Source of the DNA: Bacteroidota bacterium
GTDB lineage: Bacteria > Bacteroidota > Bacteroidia > B-17B0 > Aurantibacillaceae
Direction: 5' to 3'
Length of the DNA: 34,182 nt
Assembly: GCA_013816615.1 (NCBI GenBank)
Contig: JACDED010000036.1
Coordinates: 1-34,182 of the forward strand
The position numbers were made by a program, and so were the translations under genes. This document shows positions 15,046-21,669 of the stretch, one piece after another. Positions within the stretch are counted from its first letter, which is position 1, and each line of letters starts with the position of its first letter. The notes beneath the pieces were generated by a model. The model worked only from the letters and a program-made list of their open reading frames with translations, searched no databases and had not been told where the DNA came from.

Positions 15046-15831
15046 ATGAAGCTTAGGGCCTTAATAGTTGATGATGAAATTCATGCAAGAGAAAATTTAA
15101 AATATCTCCTGCAAAATTTCTGTCCCGAAATTGAAGTAGTTGGTATGGCTAATGGCCCTGAAAGCGCCACGGAGTGTGTAAATACTTTAAACCCGCAGGT
15201 AATATTTTTAGATATCTGTATGCCATCCGGTACCGAAGGATTTGACTTTTTGGATTCTTTACCCGAAAAAAAATTCCAGGTGGTTTTTGTTACGGCATTT
15301 AAAGATTACGCTATTCGTGCATTAAATGCAAATGCCATTCATTACCTCCAAAAGCCGGTTGATGTAGACGATCTTAAAATGGCTGTTAAAAAACTGGTAA
15401 GTACTAACCAGTTATTTACCGAAAACCAGGATCAATTATTAAATTATATTAAGTCACTCGAAAATCTTTCAAAGGCCATGTTGCCTTCTACCGGTGTGCC
15501 GCGTATTACTATTAACCATGCAAAAGGATTTAAAATAGTTGACCCAAACGATTTTATGTACCTTGAAGGTGAAGGAAATTATACCTCCATTATTTTTATT
15601 GACGGCACAAAATACGTTGATACAAAATCAATTGGCGTTTATGAAGAAATATTAGATCCCCAGCTTTTTTTCAGGATCCACAAATCGCACATAGTAAATG
15701 TGTTGTATGTAAAAGAGTTTTTAAATGACGATGGGCATTCCGTTATCATGAAAGACAATACCAAACTCTCTATTTCCCGCTTAAGGGTTCCCAAATTTTT
15801 AGAGTTCTTTAAACCCGGTAAAAAAAGCTGA
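15046..15831 (+). CDS. LytTR-family response regulator
   Basis: This 261-aa transcription factor has a receiver at residues 3-125 with D9/D10, phospho-acceptor D56 (IFLDICMP), a switch Thr in FVTAFKDYAIRAL and a Lys in YLQKPVDVDDL. A LytTR DNA-binding domain covers about 155-255 (DFMYLEGEGNYTSIIF, then FFRIHKSHIVN and LSISRLRVPKF). LytTR regulators bind pairs of short repeats upstream of target genes. The gene is followed 135 bp later by its LytS-type sensor in the same direction, a standard pair in Bacteroidota. A 300-bp gap with the kinase remnant and palindromes lies upstream. Confidence 0.93.
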   Translation: MKLRALIVDDEIHARENLKYLLQNFCPEIEVVGMANGPESATECVNTLNPQVIFLDICMPSGTEGFDFLDSLPEKKFQVVFVTAFKDYAIRALNANAIHYLQKPVDVDDLKMAVKKLVSTNQLFTENQDQLLNYIKSLENLSKAMLPSTGVPRITINHAKGFKIVDPNDFMYLEGEGNYTSIIFIDGTKYVDTKSIGVYEEILDPQLFFRIHKSHIVNVLYVKEFLNDDGHSVIMKDNTKLSISRLRVPKFLEFFKPGKKS

Positions 15832-15966
15832 TTACATTTAAATCAACCAAAGCTACATTTTATACAGTGTAATTCACATCCTGTTCATTCATGGGCTCAT
15901 AATAGCCTGTTGCTGTTTTTGTTAAGATATATTAATAGTATTTTTAATAAATCTTTAACCCAAATT

Positions 15967-18963
15967 ATGGTGTCATTACAAATAAGATCAAATATTTTTC
16001 TTTTGCTAATGGGGTTTTTAGCATTTACCTCTTTGCAGGGCCAGCACTATAATTTCATAAATTATTCTACAGAATCAGGCCTGGCACAATCACAGATCCG
16101 CTCTATAGCACAGGATAAAAACGGCTATTTATGGTTAGGTACACTTGCCGGTCTATCAAAATACGATGGTAAAAAATTTGTGAATTATTCTATTCAAAAC
16201 GGATTAATAAACAACCAGATCTTTTCGCTGGCTCCCGATAAATCTCTTGGCCTTTGGATAGGAACGCTTGGCGGACTAAATTATTTTGACGGTGAAAAAT
16301 TCAAGTCATATTCATTTAAAGAAGATATGGCCGATAACATTGTAAATGCAATTGCACAAGACCTCAACGGCAATTTATGGCTGGCAACAGACGGTGGTGG
16401 TGTGTGTAAATTTAATACAAAAACTTTCGATTATTTTACTGAAGAAAATGGTATTGCAAACAATAATGTACGTGCTGTTTGTGTGGATGATAAAGGATTA
16501 ATTTGGCTTGGAACAAAGAATGGCATTTGTTTTTACGATGGTAAAGAATTTAAAACCTTAGATACAAATATTGTCCAGCCCCGCAATGTAAGTCATATTT
16601 TTATGGATAAGCATAAAAAATTATGGTTCAGTACTTTTGGTGAAGGCATTTATTATTATGACGGTAATGTATTTAAAAATTATAACGAAACTAATGGCTT
16701 AATAAATAACTGGATTCGCTCGGCTATTGAAGATTCTGAAGGAAAGATCTGGCTGGCATCAAAATTTGGCCTTTCGAGATTTGATGGTAAAACATTTATG
16801 AAATTTACCGAAGCAGAAGGATTACCTGTAGATAATACAAACATTGTATATGAAGATAAAGAAAAAAATATCTGGATTGGCTCTGATGGAAAAGGTCTTT
16901 GTAAATTTTTAGGAGAAACCTTTACTTATCTCACCACTAAAGATGCGCTTAGCAGCAATGTGGTGCTTTCTATATTGGAAGATAAAGACCAACACCTGTG
17001 GTTCTCAACTTTTGGTAAAGGCATTACAAAAAAAGAAGGAAGTAAAACTATAATCTATTCCGCCGACCAGGGTTTAAACAATAATACAATATGGGCAAGC
17101 TTAAAAGATAAAGATAATAACCTGTGGTTTTGCACATCAGATGGCGTGAGCATGTTTGATGGTAAAAAATTTAAAAACTATGGTGTTGATGATGGTTTAA
17201 GCGCTAAAATTGTTTACTCTATTTGCCAGGATCACAATGGTAATTTGTGGTTTGGTACTACTAAAGGTGTTTCTTTTTTTAATGGTGTGGAGTTTAAAAG
17301 TTATATAAACGGCACTGATAATATTGGCTCTGATGTAAAAAGCATTGTTGAAGATAAAAATAACTGTTTGTGGTTTGCCACAAAGAATGGGTTATATAAA
17401 TTAAAAGGTAACAGCTTTACAAAATTCACAACTGCTGATGGTTTAAGTAATAATAATTTGGTTTCGCTTGTTGTTGACCCAAATAATAATTTGTGGATAG
17501 GCTCACCTGCAGGAATTAATTTTTACGACGGCAAAGTATTTTCGAAAATTTTAATGGATGATATATTTAACTCTAATAACATTTGTTTTCTTGCTTTAGA
17601 TAATAAAGAATTTCTTTGGGCAGGAACCAATAGCGGTGTTTTTGTTTTAGATACAAAAGAATATATTCAATCAAAAAAAACAAAGTTCAGGCAGTATACT
17701 ATATTTGACGGCTTACCAGGCATGGAGTGTAATCAAAACGCAGCCTTCAAAGATCATTCAGGAAACATCTGGATGGGAACAACCGAAGGTGTAATTAAAT
17801 ACGATCCCAATATAAAAAACTTTCACGCCAATAATTTTGAACCTATCACTCATATTTCGGGCGTGCGCTTATTTTTAAAAGATACAAATTGGATAAGTGT
17901 TACAAAAGAAATTGATCCGGCCACACGTTTACCAAAAAACTTAAAAGTTAATTACCAGATCACACATTTTACATTTGATTATATTGGTATAAAACTTAGC
18001 AACCCCTCATCTGTACGTTATAAATATATGTTGGATGGTTTTGACGAGAACTGGTCAACCGCTACCGATGCAACGTTTGCAACCTATTCTAACTTACCAA
18101 GCGGTAAATATACTTTTAAGATCATGGCCGGCGATGCAACAGGCAATTGGAATACAACACCTGCTACTTTTAGTTTTGAGATCTTACCACCCTTCTGGAC
18201 CAAATGGTGGTTTATTTTATTATGCGCTTTAGTTGCTTTATTTTTATTATGGGCAGTATATCGTATCAGAATAAACGAGATCAGAAAAAAACATCAAACA
18301 CAACAGCTTGAATTTAAATCAAAGCTTATGACACTCGAGCATCAGAGCTTAAATTCAAGTATGAACCGCCATTTTATTTTCAACGCGCTTAATTCCATTC
18401 AGTATTATATGGATAAAGAAGATAAATTATCAGCGCATAAATATCTTTCGAGATTTGCTAAGCTTATCCGGATGAATTTAGATAGCTCAATGAGCAATTT
18501 GGTTTCTGCTGCCGAAGAACTGGAAAGGCTTGATCTTTATTTACAAATTGAATTAATGCGTTTTGAAGATAAATTTCAATATAATATTAAAGTGGATGAT
18601 GAAGTGGATATCGAATCTATTGAGATCCCTCCTATGCTTTTACAGCCCTATGTTGAAAATAGTATTTTGCATGGAATTTTACCCTCGGGCCAAAACGGTC
18701 GTATAGATATAAAAGTTGAACAAAATGCCGACCAGTATATTGTGTTTAGCATTCAGGATAACGGTATAGGAATTGAAGAAAGTAAATTAAAGAAGATATT
18801 AAAAAAGAGTCTTCATGTCTCGAGGGGTACATCCATTACTACCCAGCGAATTCAACTTTTAGGGGCTATGAACAACATTAATATCTCAATAAAAGGCCCT
18901 TTTGAGGTAAAAGATGCCGAAAATAAGGTTTTGGGCACCCGGGTTGAATTAATAATACATTAA
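15967..18963 (+). CDS. Two-propeller LytS-type sensor histidine kinase
   Basis: This is a 998-aa sensor. The start at ATG 15967 gives a signal peptide (SNIFLLLMGFLAFTSLQGQ), and the upstream in-frame TTG at 15910 would bury it. Residues about 25-610 contain 14 Reg_prop blades (pattern LWxGTxxGLxxxDGxxF), enough for two seven-bladed propellers. A Y_Y_Y domain follows (RYKYMLDGFDENWS, then AGDATGNWN). One membrane segment (WWFILLCALVALFLLWAVY) leads to a short coiled coil and a His_kinase domain with H802 (HFIFNALNSIQYYM). The ATPase has LLQPYVENSILHGI and DNGIGIEE. The periplasmic propellers should sense an extracellular ligand, often a glycan in this group. It pairs with the LytTR regulator just upstream. 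Confidence 0.93.
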   Translation: MVSLQIRSNIFLLLMGFLAFTSLQGQHYNFINYSTESGLAQSQIRSIAQDKNGYLWLGTLAGLSKYDGKKFVNYSIQNGLINNQIFSLAPDKSLGLWIGTLGGLNYFDGEKFKSYSFKEDMADNIVNAIAQDLNGNLWLATDGGGVCKFNTKTFDYFTEENGIANNNVRAVCVDDKGLIWLGTKNGICFYDGKEFKTLDTNIVQPRNVSHIFMDKHKKLWFSTFGEGIYYYDGNVFKNYNETNGLINNWIRSAIEDSEGKIWLASKFGLSRFDGKTFMKFTEAEGLPVDNTNIVYEDKEKNIWIGSDGKGLCKFLGETFTYLTTKDALSSNVVLSILEDKDQHLWFSTFGKGITKKEGSKTIIYSADQGLNNNTIWASLKDKDNNLWFCTSDGVSMFDGKKFKNYGVDDGLSAKIVYSICQDHNGNLWFGTTKGVSFFNGVEFKSYINGTDNIGSDVKSIVEDKNNCLWFATKNGLYKLKGNSFTKFTTADGLSNNNLVSLVVDPNNNLWIGSPAGINFYDGKVFSKILMDDIFNSNNICFLALDNKEFLWAGTNSGVFVLDTKEYIQSKKTKFRQYTIFDGLPGMECNQNAAFKDHSGNIWMGTTEGVIKYDPNIKNFHANNFEPITHISGVRLFLKDTNWISVTKEIDPATRLPKNLKVNYQITHFTFDYIGIKLSNPSSVRYKYMLDGFDENWSTATDATFATYSNLPSGKYTFKIMAGDATGNWNTTPATFSFEILPPFWTKWWFILLCALVALFLLWAVYRIRINEIRKKHQTQQLEFKSKLMTLEHQSLNSSMNRHFIFNALNSIQYYMDKEDKLSAHKYLSRFAKLIRMNLDSSMSNLVSAAEELERLDLYLQIELMRFEDKFQYNIKVDDEVDIESIEIPPMLLQPYVENSILHGILPSGQNGRIDIKVEQNADQYIVFSIQDNGIGIEESKLKKILKKSLHVSRGTSITTQRIQLLGAMNNINISIKGPFEVKDAENKVLGTRVELIIH

Positions 18964-18976
18964 ATATGTTAAAAAA

Positions 18977-19008
18977 TTTGGCTGTTAACAAACAATTATG
19001 TACCTTTA
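18977..19008 (+). promoter_or_regulatory. Promoter of the small lipoprotein gene
   Basis: TTTG at 18977-18980, a 20-bp spacer and TACCTTTA at 19001-19008 match all but the last base of the consensus. AGGAGG at 19031-19036, seven bases before the ATG at 19043, is an unusually strong Shine-Dalgarno site for this genome type. Confidence 0.55.
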
Positions 19009-19042
19009 TTGAGTTACAAGTCCTAAAAAAAGGAGGTTAAAA

Positions 19043-19291
19043 ATGAAGATCTTGAAAATATTACTTATTCTTTTAGTTCCGGCAATTGGTTTTGTAGGTT
19101 GTAAAAAATCCGGCGTTACACCGCATAATAATTGCGCTACTGAAACGTCAACAGAAAATACACAAGGAAATAAACTAAATCCTAACACCATTCAAAATGG
19201 TGATCATTCTTATCAATCAACTGATATTGTTGGTTCTGGTGATGATGATCGTGATGGTGGAGACAAACCGAAAAGAATCGGTTCTAAATAA
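19043..19291 (+). CDS. Small acidic lipoprotein
   Basis: This 82-aa protein has a lipoprotein signal peptide (MKILKILLILLVPAIGFVGC), with the modified Cys at C20. The mature part of about 62 residues is Asn/Thr/Gly/Asp-rich, with an acidic stretch GSGDDDRDGGD that could bind a divalent cation. It has a promoter, a strong ribosome-binding site and a terminator of its own, so it is a monocistronic and probably well-expressed gene. No family is recognised. Confidence 0.75.
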   Translation: MKILKILLILLVPAIGFVGCKKSGVTPHNNCATETSTENTQGNKLNPNTIQNGDHSYQSTDIVGSGDDDRDGGDKPKRIGSK

Positions 19292-19306
19292 TTTATTAAA
19301 AAATTT

Positions 19307-19334
19307 AAAAGCCCTTTTTAAGGGCTTTTTTTTT
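19307..19334 (+). terminator. Rho-independent terminator
   Basis: AAAAGCCCTT (19307-19316) and AAGGGCTTTT (19320-19329) form a perfect 10-bp stem with a 3-nt loop, followed by more T. It lies 15 bp after the lipoprotein stop. The A-rich 5' flank may let it work for the convergent gene as well. Confidence 0.85.
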
Positions 19335-19385
19335 GCGCATTTATTTGCGCTTTAAATAAAACAAAATTGCATTAGTGTAAATAAA

Positions 19386-19640
19386 TCAACACTTACTTAT
19401 TAATTCACCTAAGCTCAGATCTTTTAAGTAGGCAAACAAAATGTCGTCGTCATCCTGAATATTTATATCAACTAATTCTTTGTTGAACTTATCTATAAAT
19501 ATTTCTACAAAAAAATTATCTAATAAAAATAAAGTAATATAATAATCGTCTGTTTCTAAAGTTGTAACAAGTTCGCCGTAATTCCAGGTCAACTCTGTTT
19601 TTGTATCCTTAGCTAAATCTATAAAATAACTCTTTCTCAT
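19386..19640 (-). CDS. Hypothetical 84-aa protein
   Basis: This 84-aa protein has an alternating hydrophobic pattern typical of a small beta-rich fold (DYYITLFLLDNFFVEIFIDKF) and an acidic patch QDDDDILFAYL. It has no signal peptide. The start at 19638-19640 is ATG. It converges on the lipoprotein gene. No family is recognised. The ordered strand pattern favours a real protein. Confidence 0.55.
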   Translation of the reverse strand: MRKSYFIDLAKDTKTELTWNYGELVTTLETDDYYITLFLLDNFFVEIFIDKFNKELVDINIQDDDDILFAYLKDLSLGELISKC

Positions 19641-19774
19641 GATACTGGTTTTTAGTTCTCTTCTATTTTATACTAATCAATTTCAGTGCCATAAATTGTG
19701 AAAAAATTTAACAAATGCTATCTTAAATAAAATTGCTGGCATGGATTTATCTATCCTTTTTACAAAAAATAACT

Positions 19775-20311
19775 ATGGATAGCATTAACAAAAACCAACC
19801 CGAACATAACTTACAACATCTTACAAATAAAGATGCAGTTGAGAAAATAAAAGAGTTAATAAAAAAATCGTCTACCTGTTTTTTTACAACAGCGGCAGCA
19901 ACAGGTCAATCAGCCGGCACCAGGCCAATGGCCGTACAAAAAACAGATGATGAAGGCAATCTTTGGTTTTTAAGCGCAAAAGATAGCCACAAAAATATGG
20001 AGATCTCAATGAGCCCTTTGGTAAAATTATACTTCCAGGGCTCACCGCATTCTGACTTTTTATTTTTAGAAGGTTCTGCCGTCATCACTGATAATAAACA
20101 AATAATAAAAGAGTTGTGGGAACCACTTTTAAAAGTTTGGTTTACCGAAGGAGAAAATGATCCAAGGATCTCGGTTATTAAATTTACGCCAGCAAAAGGA
20201 TACTATTGGGATAACAAGCACGGTAATGCCATTGCGGGAATTAAAATTATGATAAGCGCTGCAATCGGAAAAACACTTGACGACTCTATTGAAGGAAAAA
20301 TTATAATTTAA
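19775..20311 (+). CDS. PNPOx-like flavin-binding stress protein
   Basis: This 178-aa protein has a split-barrel pyridoxamine-phosphate-oxidase-like fold of the general stress protein 26 type. Visible features are CFFTTAAATGQSAGTRPMAVQ (strand and Arg near the flavin), GNLWFLSAKDSHKN, PLVKLYFQ, FLFLEGSAVI and the C-terminal FTPAKGYYWDN. The chosen ATG at 19775 (MDSINKNQ) is more plausible than the in-frame TTG at 19733, which adds a segment foreign to the family. Relatives bind FMN or F420-like cofactors and are often stress induced. The exact substrate is unknown. Confidence 0.85.
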   Translation: MDSINKNQPEHNLQHLTNKDAVEKIKELIKKSSTCFFTTAAATGQSAGTRPMAVQKTDDEGNLWFLSAKDSHKNMEISMSPLVKLYFQGSPHSDFLFLEGSAVITDNKQIIKELWEPLLKVWFTEGENDPRISVIKFTPAKGYYWDNKHGNAIAGIKIMISAAIGKTLDDSIEGKIII

Positions 20312-20324
20312 TTTTAAAAAAAAT

Positions 20325-20352
20325 AAAAAGCCGGTGTAAGAACCGGCTTTTT
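20325..20352. terminator. Bidirectional terminator
   Basis: AAAAAGCCGGT (20325-20335) and ACCGGCTTTTT (20342-20352) form a perfect 11-bp stem with a 6-nt loop, and T or A runs on both sides. It separates the PNPOx-like gene (+) from the YtxH-like gene (-) and can serve both. Confidence 0.9.
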
Positions 20353-20355
20353 ATT

Positions 20356-20547
20356 TTACGCTAAACCCCAATTGAGTTTATGCTCATAAAAATCTTCTAA
20401 ATTATAATCGTGCGCATAGCCCTTTTTACGGTTAATTAATTTTTTGCGTGAAACACTTCCTTTATCCGGTGCCAATAGCACGCCAATTATTGCGCCTACA
20501 GCTGCGCCAATTAATAAAGCGCTAATAATTGTTCCTGAATTTTTCAT
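20356..20547 (-). CDS. YtxH-like small membrane protein
   Basis: This 63-aa protein has one glycine-zipper-like transmembrane segment (ALLIGAAVGAIIGVLLAPDKG) followed by a basic tail, the YtxH/gas-vesicle-like signature LLAPxxG. It is the last of three closely spaced minus-strand genes, 21 bp after the SpoIIAA-like gene. Relatives are small stress-associated membrane proteins without a known reaction. Confidence 0.75.
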   Translation of the reverse strand: MKNSGTIISALLIGAAVGAIIGVLLAPDKGSVSRKKLINRKKGYAHDYNLEDFYEHKLNWGLA

Positions 20548-20568
20548 AATTATATTTTTTAATTTATT

Positions 20569-20943
20569 TTAATACTCGCTTTTGCCAGATGTCCAATCAA
20601 TGGCATCCTGCAAATGGTTATGATCAAAACCTTTAAATTCACCATGCATAATAATACTGAACATATCTGTAAACTTCCGAATACCTTCTACATCCGAAAC
20701 AATTGCTGCACGGTTCCATTTACTTAAATGTTTTATGCCCATAATAGCATCCTTAAACCAGGCGCCGGCTGTAAAGTGCGAAATAGGCGTTTCCAATACC
20801 AACATGTAATTTAATTTTCCTGTTTTTTGAATTTGCTCCGCTACCTTGGGCATTACTACATTTGTAAAATCTTTTTCGGTAATATCACCACTAGCTTTAA
20901 AGCCAACCATGGTTTCGGGTAAATTTTCTATTTGCGTTATCAT
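20569..20943 (-). CDS. SpoIIAA-like (STAS-type) protein
   Basis: This 124-aa soluble protein has the SpoIIAA-like fold pattern: VGFKASGDITEKDFTNVVMP at the start, LNYMLVLETP in the middle, and WNRAAIVSDVEGIRKFTDMF near the end. This group resembles anti-sigma antagonists and SEC14-like lipid-binding proteins. I do not see a clear phosphorylatable Ser in the usual loop. It begins 5 bp after the membrane-protein gene upstream and belongs to the same operon. Confidence 0.8.
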   Translation of the reverse strand: MITQIENLPETMVGFKASGDITEKDFTNVVMPKVAEQIQKTGKLNYMLVLETPISHFTAGAWFKDAIMGIKHLSKWNRAAIVSDVEGIRKFTDMFSIIMHGEFKGFDHNHLQDAIDWTSGKSEY

Positions 20944-20948
20944 AATTT

Positions 20949-21323
20949 TTATTTTTTAAATTGTATAATGAGTATTATTATTCCCCAAATGGCCAATAAA
21001 TATTCTAAAGCTCCTACCATATAAGTGGCTTTTAATATATTGCCATAATACAGGGCACTTATTGTGCGTGTTAAAATAATGCCAACATATAAGCACACAC
21101 AAAATATGGTTGCTGTTGACCTCATATCTATCTTAAAAGAACAAATTCCTAAAAACGCTGCAAAACCAAACTGTAATCCCGTATATAGTGTTAAGTACTC
21201 TACTCTTCCGGTGTTATTTAAGAATGAGTAGCCTAAAAATTCTGAACTACCTCCCATTTTAATAAGACACCAAATCGCAAATAGGAAATATAGAATAGCA
21301 TTGGTTATAAGGTAAACTTGCAT
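20949..21323 (-). CDS. Four-helix membrane protein (DUF4345-like)
   Basis: The product is 124 aa from the ATG at 21321-21323 (MQVYLITNAILYFLF). The frame is open to 21398, but the extra 25 residues are polar and precede the first membrane helix, so the shorter start is preferred. Four hydrophobic segments are visible, with an LTLYTGLQFGFAAFLG second helix and an RTISALYYG loop. The pattern recalls DUF4345-type proteins. It is first in the operon with the SpoIIAA-like and YtxH-like genes. Function is unknown. Confidence 0.65.
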   Translation of the reverse strand: MQVYLITNAILYFLFAIWCLIKMGGSSEFLGYSFLNNTGRVEYLTLYTGLQFGFAAFLGICSFKIDMRSTATIFCVCLYVGIILTRTISALYYGNILKATYMVGALEYLLAIWGIIILIIQFKK

Positions 21324-21507
21324 AGTATAATTATATTTAATAATACAATCCATCTTTATGCCATTCATAGGCGAACCACTTTTACCTACAAAATCCACAT
21401 ATTCACCTCAATATTTAGCTTTTAATGGGTTTTGGGTTTAATTTTATGGTAATTATTCTTTTTAGAGTTAGTTGTGATCTCCCGAAATTAAAGAGTGTTT
21501 TTTCATG

Positions 21508-21543
21508 AAAGGAGCAAAAGGGGGATATGGGTGCCTCCTTTTG
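21508..21543 (+). other. Intergenic alternative hairpins
   Basis: CAAAAGGGGG (21515-21524) can pair with CCTCCTTTTG (21534-21543) with one mismatch. AAAGGAG (21508-21514) can pair with CTCCTTT in the same 3' arm. The two structures exclude each other. No T-run follows. No gene is seen between 21399 and 21669. Confidence 0.35.
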
Positions 21544-21616
21544 TGTTAAATAGCCCGACTGACTGCTTAAAAGCTCTCTGCTGCTTTATTTGAAGGGCTT
21601 CATATTCCTTCATAAT

Positions 21617-21624
21617 TAATTTTG
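21617..21624 (+). promoter_or_regulatory. -7 element upstream of the long helical protein
   Basis: TAATTTTG is a full match to the -7 consensus, 45 bp before the ATG at 21670. The nearest TTTG (21589-21592) is 24 bp away, longer than the usual 19-21, so the -33 assignment is uncertain. Confidence 0.4.
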
Positions 21625-21669
21625 GGAGAAAAAGCATTTTTCATTACTTTTAAAATCCACATTTAAAAA

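Noticed and set aside
15910-15966. TTG start for the two-propeller sensor
   Set aside because: It would place 19 residues before a good signal peptide that starts at ATG 15967.
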